Shown piece by piece: positions 42,700-52,114 of a stretch of 64,000 bases of DNA. The notes under the pieces were generated by a model that saw only the letters and a program-made list of their open reading frames with translations, had not been told where the DNA came from and made no database searches. This DNA is from Nakamurella endophytica. GTDB lineage: Bacteria; Actinomycetota; Actinomycetes; Mycobacteriales; Nakamurellaceae. The stretch lies in NCBI RefSeq assembly GCF_014646215.1, contig NZ_BMNA01000001.1, positions 512,183-576,182 on the forward strand, written 5' to 3'. Each line of letters opens with the position of its first letter. Positions within the stretch are counted from its first letter, which is position 1. The translations under genes were made by a program, and so were the position numbers.

Positions 42700-43635
42700 T
42701 CAGCGCACGGCGTCGGGCCGCAGCAGGGCGTGCACGCCCCAGGTCCGGTTCGCCACCTGGGTCACCCGGAGGTCGACCACCGCACTGGCCAGCGCGAGCG
42801 CCTCCGCCCGGCCGAGGCCGTGCAGCCGGGCCAGCCAGTCGACCATCGCGTCCAGCGCCTGCGCCGCCGCCTCGTCGAGGGAGGCGTCGAAGCCGAACGT
42901 CAGCCGACCCTCCGGCGTCTGCGCGTAGATGCCGGACACCGGCGGGTCGGCCACCAGGTCCAGGGTGACGGTGCTGGTCATCCCGCACTCGATCGCCGTC
43001 CCGCTGACCTCGCCGTCGCCCTGCGCGGCGTGGCCGTCACCCAGGCACAACAGCCCGCCGGCGACGGTGACCGGCAGGTGGAGCGTCGACCCGGCGACCA
43101 GGCTGCGGCAGTCGATGTTGCCGCCGCCGACCGGCCGCGGCGGGATCGTGGAGTGCTCGCCGTCCGGCTCCGGCGGCATACCGACCACGCCGAGGAACGG
43201 GGCCAGCCGCACCCGGTGCCCGAACTGGTCGGTGCCGGTGCCCGTGCGGGTGGCCGGATCCCAGTCCAGCGTCCACCGCAGCCAGGCCGGTTCACCCGGC
43301 GTCAGCCGCAGGCGGCGGTTCAGCCACGTGTCGCGCGCACCGGCCACCGTCCAGCCCCAGTCGTCCGGGTCGACCGCGTCGAACCGGACGGCCAGCACGT
43401 CGCCCGGGCGGGCACCGCGGACGGCGATCGGTCCGGTCAGGCAGTGTCCGGCGCTCTGCGGCAGCAGCGTCGGCACCCGCTCCCCCGGCGTCCCGTGCGG
43501 CCGCAGCGACCCCGAGGCGTCCAGCGACCGCACCACCACCGTGTCACCCGGGTCGACGGTCAGCACGGCTGGCCGGGCGGCGGCGAACACGTCGACGACG
43601 GTGTCCGCGCGGGCGTCGAGGCGGTGCGTCGTCAT
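42700..43635 (-). CDS. Acetamidase/formamidase family protein
   Basis: 311 residues from ATG 43635, which overlaps the oleD stop by 4 nt (ATGA). The family is recognised by VLTVDPGDTVVVRSLDA, PRPVGGGNIDCRSLVAGSTLHLPV (metal-binding Asp-Cys region) and CLGDGHAAQGDGEVSGTAIECGM. FmdA/AmdA enzymes hydrolyse formamide, acetamide or related amides and are cytosolic. It is the last gene of the ole operon, a pairing for which I know no described role. Confidence 0.88.
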   Translation of the reverse strand: MTTHRLDARADTVVDVFAAARPAVLTVDPGDTVVVRSLDASGSLRPHGTPGERVPTLLPQSAGHCLTGPIAVRGARPGDVLAVRFDAVDPDDWGWTVAGARDTWLNRRLRLTPGEPAWLRWTLDWDPATRTGTGTDQFGHRVRLAPFLGVVGMPPEPDGEHSTIPPRPVGGGNIDCRSLVAGSTLHLPVTVAGGLLCLGDGHAAQGDGEVSGTAIECGMTSTVTLDLVADPPVSGIYAQTPEGRLTFGFDASLDEAAAQALDAMVDWLARLHGLGRAEALALASAVVDLRVTQVANRTWGVHALLRPDAVR

Positions 43636-44606
43636 GTCCCGGCTCCTGCGGCGTGGGCGGCGAGCGCCGCGAAACCCTGCTCGAGCGGGATACGCGGCAC
43701 CCAGCGCAAGACCTCGCGGGTGCGGCGCTGGTCGAACCAATGCGCGGTGCCGAGCTGCTCGGCCAGGAACCGCGACATGGGCGGATCGCTCGCCGGGCGC
43801 AGCCGGCGGAACACCTGCTCGGCGACGGCACCGGCCGCCACCGCGACCGGCAGGGGCACCCGCCCGCGCGGCCCGGGCACGCCGTGCGCCTGGCAGATCC
43901 GCTGCAGCAGCTCGCCGACCGGCCGCGGTTCGCCGTTGGAGACCACCAGCGCCTCGCCGTGCGCGGCGCCGCAGACGTCCACCGCGGCGACCAGGGCGTC
44001 GACGGCGTTGTCCAGGTACGTGCTGTCGATCAGGGCCGCGCCGGTGCCGACGAGCGGCAGCCGGCCGCGGCGCGCCCGGTCGACGATCTTGGCGACCAGC
44101 TGCCGGTCCCCCGCACCCCACACCAGGTGCGGCCGGACGGCGAGCACGGCCAGGTCCGGCGCGTCGGCCGCCAGTGCGACCTGCTCGGCGACCGCCTTGG
44201 ACCGCGAGTAGTCGCCGCGGGCGCCCTCCGGGTCCGCGGGCTGCGCACCCGCACCCACCAGCGGGTCCCCGGCGTGGGCGACGGAGGGCGACGACACGTG
44301 CACCAGCCGGCCCACGCCGCCGGCGCGGCAGCCCCGGACGACCGCCTGGGTGCCGCCGATGTTGGCGGCGGCGAACTCGCGCCACGTGCCCTGGATGCCG
44401 ACCTTGGCCGCGAGGTGCAGGACGGCGTCCTGGCCGGCCGCCGCCCGGGCCACGGCATCCCGGTCGGTCACGTCGGCCAGCACCTCCCGGCATCCCAGGC
44501 CGGCCGGCCGGCGCTGCAGCACCGTCACCTCGTCGCCACGGTCCAGCAGGGCCCGGGCGGTGGCGCCGCCGAGCAGGCCGGTCCCGCCGGTCAGCAGGAT
44601 CCTCAT
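43632..44606 (-). CDS. oleD: OleD: NAD(P)H-dependent 2-alkyl-3-ketoalkanoate reductase
   Basis: 324 residues from ATG 44606. Extended SDR: Rossmann motif ILLTGGTGLLGGATARALLDRG, active site GDYSRSKAVAE (Tyr and Lys), RPHLVWGAGDRQLV and a C-terminal part resembling 3-beta-HSD/epimerases. In the olefin pathway OleD reduces the beta-keto acid from OleA to the beta-hydroxy acid. The start overlaps the stop of oleBC (ATGA) and the end overlaps the amidase start the same way. Confidence 0.9.
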   Translation of the reverse strand: MRILLTGGTGLLGGATARALLDRGDEVTVLQRRPAGLGCREVLADVTDRDAVARAAAGQDAVLHLAAKVGIQGTWREFAAANIGGTQAVVRGCRAGGVGRLVHVSSPSVAHAGDPLVGAGAQPADPEGARGDYSRSKAVAEQVALAADAPDLAVLAVRPHLVWGAGDRQLVAKIVDRARRGRLPLVGTGAALIDSTYLDNAVDALVAAVDVCGAAHGEALVVSNGEPRPVGELLQRICQAHGVPGPRGRVPLPVAVAAGAVAEQVFRRLRPASDPPMSRFLAEQLGTAHWFDQRRTREVLRWVPRIPLEQGFAALAAHAAGAGT

Positions 44607-47338
44607 CCGCCGGCGAGCACCCGGCCGGCCCAGGACGCGACGGCGACCCGGTCGATCTTCGACTGGTGCCGGATGTCGACCGGCAGCGCCGGCCGGCGCA
44701 GCACGGCGGCGAGCGGGCGCCCGGCGGCCGCACGGACGGCGGCCACCAGATCCGGGTCCGGCAAGGGGCCGGCCCCGCGGCGGCCGCCGGCGACCACGGC
44801 GACGACCTGCTGCACCCCGGCCGGTCCGACGCCGACGACGGCGACGTCCGCCGGGCCGCCGGCGCCGGACACCGCACCGGTGATGCGCTGCTCGATGCCG
44901 ACCGGGGTGACCGGACCGGTCTCGGTCGCGATGACGTGGGCGGTCCGGCCCTGCACCCAGATCCGGCCGTCGGCGTCCAGCACGCCGACGTCGCCGGTGC
45001 GGTGCCAGCCGGGCGCCGCCCAGCCGTCCCGGTCGGCGAGCCACAGCGCGTCGTAGCCGTCCCGGACGTGCTCGGCCTGCACGCACAGCTCGCCTACCAC
45101 GCCCGGCCGGTCGGTGAGCCCCGCGGTGGGCCGACCGTCCGGACCGAGCGGGCTGACCTGCACGCGGACGCCGGGCACCGGCCGGCCGACGCAGACGCCG
45201 TCACCGGGGCCGGCGGCCTCGATCCCGGCCAGGTCGATGTCCGCGACGGGCAGCGCCTCGGTCATCCCGTAGGGCGTGTGCAGCGTGGCGTCGGGCAGCA
45301 GCGCCTGCAGCCGGCGCAGCAGCACGGCGGGGACCGGCGCCCCGGCGCTGGTCAGCACCCGGACCCCGGCGAGCGCCACCCGCTCCGCCGCGGTGAGCCC
45401 GTCCGCGGTCGCCAGCACGGTCCGCAGGGCCGCGGGCGCCGCGAAGACGGTGGTGGCGTCGACGGCGCGCACCGCCTCGGCCAGCAGGGGTGCGGTGAGC
45501 GTCGCAGGTGCGGTGACGTCGATCCGCGGGACCGCCGACGGCACGCCGAGAGCCGGCCCGTAGAGCGCGAAGGGGGCGAAGGCGGCGACCATGGCGTCCC
45601 CGGGCCGGACGTCGAAGACCCGGCGCACCAGCTCCAGCTGCGCCCGCAACTGCCGGTGCCGGTACCGGACACCCTTGGCCGGGCCGGTGGCGCCGGACGT
45701 GAACAGCACCGCCGCCTCAAGGTCCGGATCGTCGACCTCACGGTCGGGCGCGCCGTCACCGGTGGCGGACGTGGCGCCGGACAGATCCTCGACGTGGATG
45801 CGTCGACCCGGCAGGCCGAGGGCGCGGGCGGCGACGAGCGCGGTCCGGCCGCCGAGGACGTGGTCGGCCGCGGTGCTGCGCAGCGCCCGGCGGATGCCCG
45901 CCAGCCCGAGCCCGCGGTCGGCGAGCACCACGGACCCGCCGACCCACCACACCGCGTAGACCGCCACCACCAGGTCCACCGACGGCGGCACCAGCAGCGC
46001 GACCCGCCGCCCCGGCCCGACGCCGGCGCGGCGGAGCACCGCGGCGGCGTCCCGGATGCGGCGGTGCAGCTCCCGCCAGGAGACCGTGCCGCGGCCGATC
46101 TCGACGACGGCGGCGGTGTCGTCGCCGGCGCGGGCGCGGACCGCGTCCAGCAGCGACGGGCGGCCGGTGGCGGGGTCAGCGGCGGCATCGGCGGCCGTGG
46201 ACGGTGCGGCATCGGTTGCCACGGCGATGTCCGCGGTCCTGGTCGCCGGAGCGGTGTCCGCGGTGCCGGCGGCTCCCCCGTCGGGCATCTCCGCGGCGGC
46301 CCCGTCGGCCACCTCGGGGGCGGCCCCGGACGGACCGGGTGTCCCGGGCACGTCGAGTTCGGCCACCCAGCGCGTCACGGCCGTCACGTACCCGGGGGCG
46401 TCCTCCGGCAGCAGGTGGCCGGCGCGCTCGAAGCGGTGCAGCCGGGCGTGCGGCAGGCGAGCGCGCAGGTCGGCCAGGTGCTCCTCGAGGAAAACCGGGT
46501 CCCGCGGTCCCCACAGCAGCAACGCGGGCACGTCGAGGTGCCGGATGCCCTCTGCGACGGCGTCGACGGCCGGGCGGCTCGGGTGCCCAGCGGCGAAGGG
46601 GATGTCGGCGACGAAGTCGGAGACCGCCGCCCGCCGGGTCGCGGCGCGGTAGGGCTCGGCGTAGGCGTCACGGATGTCCTTCGGCGGCCGGGGCACGTTC
46701 ACGGAGGTCGCCGCGCGGACGAACAACGGCGTCCGGCGGCACGTCAGCTCGTTGACCCACCGGCGGTGCGCCAGCCGGATCAACACCGGTCCCGGCGAGG
46801 TCTCGGGCTGGTGGACGGCGGTGTTGCAGAGCACCACGGAGACCAGCTGGTCGGGGTGCCGCACCGCCCAGCCGAGCGAGACGACCCCACCCCAGTCGTG
46901 CCCGACGGTGACGACAGGCCCGGTGATCCCGAGGGCGTCGGTCAGCCGGCCGAGGTCGTCGATCCGCCGGGCCAGGTCGCGGGGCTGCCCGGGGCGCTCG
47001 GAGAACCCCATGCCCAGCTGGTCGGGGGCCACGACGCGCCATCCCGGCGGTGCCGCGGCCACGAGCCGGCGCCACAGGTAGCTCCAGGTCGGGTTGCCGT
47101 GGACGCACAGCAGCGTGCCGCCCGTGGTGGCGGCGCGAGGGGCGGCCGCGTCGACGGCGGCGCCGTCCGGCCCGACCGCCGAGTCCAACACGTGGAACGC
47201 ACGGTCCACGCCGTCGGCGTCCTGGACGGTCACCAGCCGCGACCATCGCGGATCCAGCCCGGGCACCCCCGCGGGCGGCACTGCCGCCGCCCTGGGCCCG
47301 GCCGGCGTCACCGGCGCGCCCCCGCGGCGGCGGATCAC
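44603..47338 (-). CDS. oleBC: OleBC fusion: beta-lactone decarboxylase and beta-lactone synthetase
   Basis: 911 residues from GTG 47338, overlapping the oleA stop by 4 nt (GTGA). Residues about 1-330 are an OleB alpha/beta-hydrolase of haloalkane-dehalogenase type: VHGNPTWSYLWRRLV, nucleophile Asp in VGHDWGGVVSLGW, and His in ERAGHLLPEDAPG. A 70-residue Ala/Pro/Asp linker with repeats (about 330-400) follows, then OleC, an ANL-type synthetase: VLFTSGATGPAKGVRYRH, TPYGMTEALPVAD, WHRTGDVGVLDADGRIW. OleC closes the beta-hydroxy acid to a beta-lactone; OleB decarboxylates it to a cis-olefin. Fusion is known in Micrococcus-type actinobacteria. Confidence 0.92.
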   Translation of the reverse strand: MIRRRGGAPVTPAGPRAAAVPPAGVPGLDPRWSRLVTVQDADGVDRAFHVLDSAVGPDGAAVDAAAPRAATTGGTLLCVHGNPTWSYLWRRLVAAAPPGWRVVAPDQLGMGFSERPGQPRDLARRIDDLGRLTDALGITGPVVTVGHDWGGVVSLGWAVRHPDQLVSVVLCNTAVHQPETSPGPVLIRLAHRRWVNELTCRRTPLFVRAATSVNVPRPPKDIRDAYAEPYRAATRRAAVSDFVADIPFAAGHPSRPAVDAVAEGIRHLDVPALLLWGPRDPVFLEEHLADLRARLPHARLHRFERAGHLLPEDAPGYVTAVTRWVAELDVPGTPGPSGAAPEVADGAAAEMPDGGAAGTADTAPATRTADIAVATDAAPSTAADAAADPATGRPSLLDAVRARAGDDTAAVVEIGRGTVSWRELHRRIRDAAAVLRRAGVGPGRRVALLVPPSVDLVVAVYAVWWVGGSVVLADRGLGLAGIRRALRSTAADHVLGGRTALVAARALGLPGRRIHVEDLSGATSATGDGAPDREVDDPDLEAAVLFTSGATGPAKGVRYRHRQLRAQLELVRRVFDVRPGDAMVAAFAPFALYGPALGVPSAVPRIDVTAPATLTAPLLAEAVRAVDATTVFAAPAALRTVLATADGLTAAERVALAGVRVLTSAGAPVPAVLLRRLQALLPDATLHTPYGMTEALPVADIDLAGIEAAGPGDGVCVGRPVPGVRVQVSPLGPDGRPTAGLTDRPGVVGELCVQAEHVRDGYDALWLADRDGWAAPGWHRTGDVGVLDADGRIWVQGRTAHVIATETGPVTPVGIEQRITGAVSGAGGPADVAVVGVGPAGVQQVVAVVAGGRRGAGPLPDPDLVAAVRAAAGRPLAAVLRRPALPVDIRHQSKIDRVAVASWAGRVLAGG

Positions 47339-48366
47339 CAGACGATCTCGGAGAACGACACGTTGAGGCCCGACCCCACACCCATCAGCAGCACCCGGTC
47401 CCCGGCCTCCAGCTCGTCCGCGACGGTGGACAGGGCGAACGGGATGGCCGCCGGGCCGAGGTTGCCGCGCGTCGGGAAGACCAGCGGCACCCGGTCGGCC
47501 GGCAGCTGCAGCGCCTGCGAGATGGCACGGGTGTGCACCGTGCTGACCTGGTGCATGACGTACCGCTGCATGCCCTGGTCCCATCCCCAGTCGGCCGCGG
47601 ACTCGTCCCACAGCTGCAGGGTGAGCTCCAGCCCGGCCTTCATCAGGCCGGTGCTGTCCGTGCTCATGTGCTCCATGGTCCCGACACAGAGCTCGTGGTG
47701 CTCGCTGCCCGCGCGGGTCGCCCCGCCCAGGTACCGGTGGCCCTCCGGGTGCGCATCGGCGCGACCCAGCACCATCGCGGCCGCTCCGGAGCCCAGGGTC
47801 AGCGACGCGAACTGCTCGAAGACCTCCTTGGCGTTGCCCGTGCTCTCGTGCAACCGCCGGATGGTCGCCTCGTGGATCGGCTGCGCGTCCTCGCCGTTGA
47901 CGACCAGCGCGTACTCGATCTGGCCGCTCTCCAGCATCGCGGCCGCCAGCTGCATGCCGTTGACGAAGCCCAGGCAAGCGTTGGTGACGTCGAAGTTCTG
48001 GCAGGAGCTGGGCAGACCGAGCGCGTGGTGCACCGCGACGGCGGTGCTGGGCTCCAGATACTGCCGGCTGACCGAGGTGTTGATCATCAGGCCGATCTGG
48101 CTGGGATGCACGCCGGCCTCGGCGATCGCCTTGGCGCCGGCCATGGCCGCGCCGTCGACGAACGACGTCCCGCGGTTCCACCAGCGGCGCTCGTGGATGC
48201 CGGCCAGCCCGCCGAGCATGCCGGGCCGCAGGCCGACGCGCTGGTACACCGGCGCCAGCCGCTCGTCCATCTCCGCGGAGGTCACCACCCGCGGGGCGTC
48301 GATGGCACAGACGGCCAGCACGGACGTGTTCGTGTAGCGATGGATCGAGTTACCGGCCATGCCCAT
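47335..48366 (-). CDS. oleA: OleA: head-to-head acyl-CoA condensing enzyme
   Basis: 343 residues from ATG 48366; an ATG at 48360 is the alternative. Thiolase-fold KAS-III-like enzyme: VTNACLGFVNGMQ (Cys nucleophile), MHQVSTVHTRAI (His) and TRGNLGPAAIPFALS (Asn). Other segments such as GLAGIHERRWW match OleA. OleA joins two fatty acyl-CoA by non-decarboxylative Claisen condensation to a 2-alkyl-3-ketoacid. First gene of the ole operon; the gap of 261 bp behind it to the small ORF at 48628 holds its promoter. Confidence 0.92.
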   Translation of the reverse strand: MGMAGNSIHRYTNTSVLAVCAIDAPRVVTSAEMDERLAPVYQRVGLRPGMLGGLAGIHERRWWNRGTSFVDGAAMAGAKAIAEAGVHPSQIGLMINTSVSRQYLEPSTAVAVHHALGLPSSCQNFDVTNACLGFVNGMQLAAAMLESGQIEYALVVNGEDAQPIHEATIRRLHESTGNAKEVFEQFASLTLGSGAAAMVLGRADAHPEGHRYLGGATRAGSEHHELCVGTMEHMSTDSTGLMKAGLELTLQLWDESAADWGWDQGMQRYVMHQVSTVHTRAISQALQLPADRVPLVFPTRGNLGPAAIPFALSTVADELEAGDRVLLMGVGSGLNVSFSEIVW

Positions 48367-48627
48367 CCTGTCTGTCCCGGCTGCGGCGGCACGTCGACGC
48401 GACACGCGGCAGTAGGTGCCTCCTGGCCCGACCGGGGGGTCCCCAGGGTCGTCGCGGTTCTGACCACGGTAGCTGCCGCACCTCTGTACCCCGGACGGCC
48501 CGGGTTCACGCACCCGGCCGCCCACCGCCCGGTGCGGCCGTGCACATGGCGCCCACCTGCAGCGACGGTGACGCGCCGGCGCCCCGTGTGACGTGCTCGA
48601 CAGTCGCCCCGAACGGCGCAGCGACGG

Positions 48628-48777
48628 TCAGTTCCGGGTTCCCGGCATGTCCGTCGGGTTCCCGCCTGCGGTGATGAGCACGACCACGACGACGATTGCG
48701 ATGATCAGGATGGCGGCGCCGAGCAGGATCCATCGCAACCGGCGACCGCTCGAGCCGGTCTGTCGCTGTGCTGCCAT
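48628..48777 (-). CDS. 49-residue single-helix membrane peptide behind ctaD
   Basis: A short gene from ATG 48777 to TGA at 48628-48630. AGGAGG lies seven bases ahead of the start (CACACCAGGAGGTCCACCG). The protein has a polar basic N-terminus (QRQTGSSGRRLRW), one strong hydrophobic helix (ILLGAAILIIAIVVVVVLITAGG) and a short polar end. It is 51 bp behind the ctaD stop on the same strand, so the two probably share a transcript. It could be a small cytochrome oxidase-associated subunit; no family was recognised. Confidence 0.68.
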   Translation of the reverse strand: MAAQRQTGSSGRRLRWILLGAAILIIAIVVVVVLITAGGNPTDMPGTRN

Positions 48778-48828
48778 CGGTGGACCTCCTGGTGTGCAGG
48801 GACGGGACTGCCGGGACGTCGATTCCCA

Positions 48829-50565
48829 CTACCCCCGATGCGGAATCTCCAGATGAGAGCTGGACTCGGCCTGTTCCAGGCCCGGCGAGTCCCGGTCCGG
48901 GGAGGCCTCGGCGTGCATCCGTTCGATGATCTGCGGATGGTGCAGCTCGAAGGCCGGGCGCTCGGACCGGATCCGCGGCAGCGAGGTGAAGTTGTGCCGC
49001 GGCGGCGGTGAGCTGGTCGCCCACTCCAGCGAGTTCCCGTAGCCCCACGGGTCGTCGGCGGTGGTGACCTCGCCGTAGCGCAGCGACCGCAGCACGTTCC
49101 AGACGAACGGCAGGGTGGATGCGCCCAGCAGGAACGCGCCGATCGTCGAGACGGTGTGCAAGCCGGTGAAGCCGTCGCTGGGCAGGTAGTCGGCGTAGCG
49201 GCGCGGCATCCCCATCGTGCCCAACCAGTGCTGCACCAGGAACGTCAGGTGGAACCCCGCGAAGGTGGTCCAGAAGTGCAGTTTGCCCAGTCGCTCGTCC
49301 AGGAACCGGCCGGTCATCTTGGGGAACCAGAAGTAGATGCCGGCATAGGTGGCGAACACGATCGTGCCGAACAGCACGTAGTGGAAGTGCGCCACCACGA
49401 AGTAGGTGTCCGAGACGTGGAAGTCCAGCGACGGTGCCGCCAGGATGATCCCGGTCAGGCCGCCGAGCAGGAAGGTGACCAGGAAGCCGCAGGCGAAGAG
49501 CATCGGTGACTCGAACGTCAGCTGGCCGCGCCACATGCTGCCGATCCAGTTGAAGAACTTCAGGCCGGTCGGCACGGCGATGAGGAACGTCGTCAGGCTG
49601 AAGAACGGCAGCAGCACCGCCCCGGTCACGAACATGTGGTGCGCCCACACCACCACCGACAGCGCCGCGATGCTCAACGTGGCGAACACCAGCCCGCGGT
49701 AGCCGAACACCGGTTTGCGGGAGAAGACCGGGAAGATCTCGGTGACGATGCCGAAGAACGGCAGCGCGACGATGTAGACCTCGGGGTGGCCGAAGAACCA
49801 GAACAGGTGCTGCCACAGGATCGCGCCGCCGTTGGCCGGGTCGAAGACGTGGGCGCCGAAATGCCGGTCCGCCTCCAGGCCCAGCAGTGCTGCGGTCAGG
49901 ACGGGGAACGCCAGCAGCACCAGGATCGCAGTCACGAAGATGTTCCAGGTGAAGATCGGCATCCGCCACATCGTCATGCCCGGGGCGCGCAGGCAGATCA
50001 CCGTGGTGATCATGTTGACCCCGCCGAGGATGGTGCCGAGCCCGGACACGACCAGGCCCATCACCCACAGGTCCGCACCGATCTGCGGCGAGTTCACGCT
50101 GTCCGACAGCGGCGCGTAGGCGGTCCAGCCGAATTGCGGGCCACCCGTCGGCGTCAGGAACCCGGACGTCGTGACGATGGCCCCGAAGAAGTACAGCCAG
50201 TACGCCAGCGAGTTCAGCCGCGGGAACGCGACGTCCGGAGCGCCGATCTGAAGTGGCAGCACGAAGTTGGCGAAGCCGAACAGCACCGGTGTCGCGTACA
50301 GCAGCAACATGATCGTGCCGTGCGCGGTGAACAGCTCGTTGTACTGCTCCTGGGACAGGAACTGCAGACCGGGCCTGGCGAGTTCGGCGCGCATCAGCAG
50401 CGCCATGAAGCCACCGACGACGAACCAGAAGAACGCGGTGACCAGGTACATCTTCCCGAGCACCTTGGGGTCCGTGGTGCGCAGGTAGTTCAGCAGCACC
50501 ACGCCGGGACGCGGTCTGCCGACCGGACGGGGCCGGGTCGCGGGACGGGGCAGGACAGCGGTCAT
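48829..50565 (-). CDS. ctaD: Cytochrome c oxidase subunit I
   Basis: 578 residues from ATG 50565 with AGGAGGG ahead. All heme-copper oxidase marks are present: heme a His in [26 protein letters not shown] (CuB His and the Glu-Tyr pair), the CuB His pair in [12 protein letters not shown], and heme ligands in [11 protein letters not shown]. The typical N-terminal short tail and twelve helices are present. The C-terminal 60 residues are hydrophilic. Subunits II and III are not in the window. Reduces O2 to water in the membrane, pumping protons. Confidence 0.97.
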   Translation of the reverse strand: MTAVLPRPATRPRPVGRPRPGVVLLNYLRTTDPKVLGKMYLVTAFFWFVVGGFMALLMRAELARPGLQFLSQEQYNELFTAHGTIMLLLYATPVLFGFANFVLPLQIGAPDVAFPRLNSLAYWLYFFGAIVTTSGFLTPTGGPQFGWTAYAPLSDSVNSPQIGADLWVMGLVVSGLGTILGGVNMITTVICLRAPGMTMWRMPIFTWNIFVTAILVLLAFPVLTAALLGLEADRHFGAHVFDPANGGAILWQHLFWFFGHPEVYIVALPFFGIVTEIFPVFSRKPVFGYRGLVFATLSIAALSVVVWAHHMFVTGAVLLPFFSLTTFLIAVPTGLKFFNWIGSMWRGQLTFESPMLFACGFLVTFLLGGLTGIILAAPSLDFHVSDTYFVVAHFHYVLFGTIVFATYAGIYFWFPKMTGRFLDERLGKLHFWTTFAGFHLTFLVQHWLGTMGMPRRYADYLPSDGFTGLHTVSTIGAFLLGASTLPFVWNVLRSLRYGEVTTADDPWGYGNSLEWATSSPPPRHNFTSLPRIRSERPAFELHHPQIIERMHAEASPDRDSPGLEQAESSSHLEIPHRG

Positions 50566-50684
50566 GCACACCCTCCTGGCGGCCGGACGGGCTGCTGTTC
50601 AACACGGACCGGGCCTTGGCGCTCCGTGGTGACTACCCCGGCGGCGCCGGGGTCAAACCGGCACCGGGGCGGCGCCCGGCACCG

Positions 50685-52028
50685 TCATGGACGGTCGGCC
50701 TCCGCCGTGGTGATCAGCGCCTCGTCCCGGTCCACGGCACCGAACGAGACGTCGTCCGGGAGCGGGCCGGCGAGGGCCCAGTCGGCCGCCACCCGGGCCC
50801 GGCGGCGGACCGTCGGCAACGCGTAGAGGTGGTAGCCGCGGGTGACCACCTTGGCCGTCCGGCCCGCCAGGTGCAGGCCCAGCGGCGTCGCGGCGGCGTC
50901 GGGACCGCCCAGGTCGACGACCAGGCCGAGGTCGTGGTGGTGGTACGGCCGGGCGCGACCCCTCCCCAGGGAGGCGGCGATGTTCCGCGCGGCGGCGGTC
51001 GCCTGGCGCATGGCGTGCTGGGCGGTCGGCGGGCACAGCGGCCGGTGCCCGTCGCGGTCCGGGTCCTTGGTCAGGTCCGGGACGGCGGCGGCGTCGCCGA
51101 TGGCGAACAGCTCCGGATGTCCGGGCACCGTCAGGTCCGCCCCGACGACGAGCCGGCCCTTGCTGGTGGGCAGTCCGAGCGAGGACACCAGCGGGTTGCC
51201 GGTGACGCCGGCGCACCAGACCACCGTCGTGCAGTCGAGCTCGGTGCCGTCGGTCAGGGTGACCCGGTCGGCCGTCACCCGCTGCACCGACGTCTTCAAC
51301 CGCACGTCGACCCCGCGGCGGCGGAGCAGCTGCAGCGCGTCCTCGCCCAGCCGGGAGCCCAGCTCCGGCATGACCGCCGGCGCCACGTCGACCAGGAACC
51401 AGCGCAGCTCGCCGGGCCGGATCCGCGGGTGCAGCGGCAGCAGCTGGCCGGTCATCCGGGCCATCTGGGCGACCAGCTCGGTGCCGGCGTACCCGGCGCC
51501 GACCACCACGAAGGTCAACGCGGCGCGGCGGCGGTCGGGATCGTCCATCGCGGACGCGGCCTCGATCCGGCCCAGGACGTGGTCGCGCAGGTACAGCGCC
51601 TCGGTGACGGTCTTCAGGCCGATGGCGTGGTCGGCGAGGCCGGGGATGTCCAGCAGCCGGGTGACGCTGCCGGGGGCGAGCAGCAGGCGGTCGTACGGGA
51701 GGTCGGCCGTCGACCCGTCGGCGCCCGTGTAGTGCACCTGGCGGGCGTCCAGGTCGACCCCGTCCGCGCGCCCCCGGACGATCCGGGCACGGCCGAGGGT
51801 GCCGGTGAGCGGGACGACGGCCGACCTGGGATCGACCGCGCCGACCGCGACGTCCGGCAGCAGCGGCGCGTAGACCATGCCGTCGGTCGCGGACAGCACC
51901 GTGACGTCCAGGCCCTGGCGGCGCAGCCGGCGGGCGGCGAAGTAGCCGCCGAATCCCGAGCCGATCACCACGACGCGGCCCGTCCCGCCCGCCGTCGAGC
52001 CGTCCTGCGTCGATCCCGCTGCTGACAT
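50685..52028 (-). CDS. ndh: Type II NADH dehydrogenase-like FAD oxidoreductase
   Basis: 447 residues from ATG 52028; GTG 52037 is the alternative. FAD motif VVVIGSGFGGYFAARRL, NADH-binding VVVGAGYAGTELVAQM, FAD C-terminal FAIGDAAAVPD. A hydrophobic patch and Arg-rich region near the end (VRRRARVAADWALAG) may attach it to the membrane. It passes electrons from NADH to quinone without pumping protons. Adjacent to ctaD, which suggests respiratory linkage, but a 119-bp gap makes the operon unsure. Confidence 0.87.
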   Translation of the reverse strand: MSAAGSTQDGSTAGGTGRVVVIGSGFGGYFAARRLRRQGLDVTVLSATDGMVYAPLLPDVAVGAVDPRSAVVPLTGTLGRARIVRGRADGVDLDARQVHYTGADGSTADLPYDRLLLAPGSVTRLLDIPGLADHAIGLKTVTEALYLRDHVLGRIEAASAMDDPDRRRAALTFVVVGAGYAGTELVAQMARMTGQLLPLHPRIRPGELRWFLVDVAPAVMPELGSRLGEDALQLLRRRGVDVRLKTSVQRVTADRVTLTDGTELDCTTVVWCAGVTGNPLVSSLGLPTSKGRLVVGADLTVPGHPELFAIGDAAAVPDLTKDPDRDGHRPLCPPTAQHAMRQATAAARNIAASLGRGRARPYHHHDLGLVVDLGGPDAAATPLGLHLAGRTAKVVTRGYHLYALPTVRRRARVAADWALAGPLPDDVSFGAVDRDEALITTAEADRP

Positions 52029-52114
52029 GGGGCCCACCGTAGGCGCCGGTACCGACAGCCGTAGGTGGTCACGACCGGACCGGCGGCCGGAGCCCGCGCG
52101 TAGCGTGGGAAGGC

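Noticed and set aside
42929-48337. Plus-strand open frame of 1802 residues across the ole operon
   Set aside because: It is antisense to the OleA/OleBC/OleD/amidase genes, which have full catalytic motifs. The frame is low complexity and rich in Arg, Pro, His and Ser, as expected from GC-rich third positions.
48506-50605. Minus-strand open frame of 699 residues over ctaD
   Set aside because: It is the +1 frame of ctaD, which itself is complete with all heme and copper ligands.
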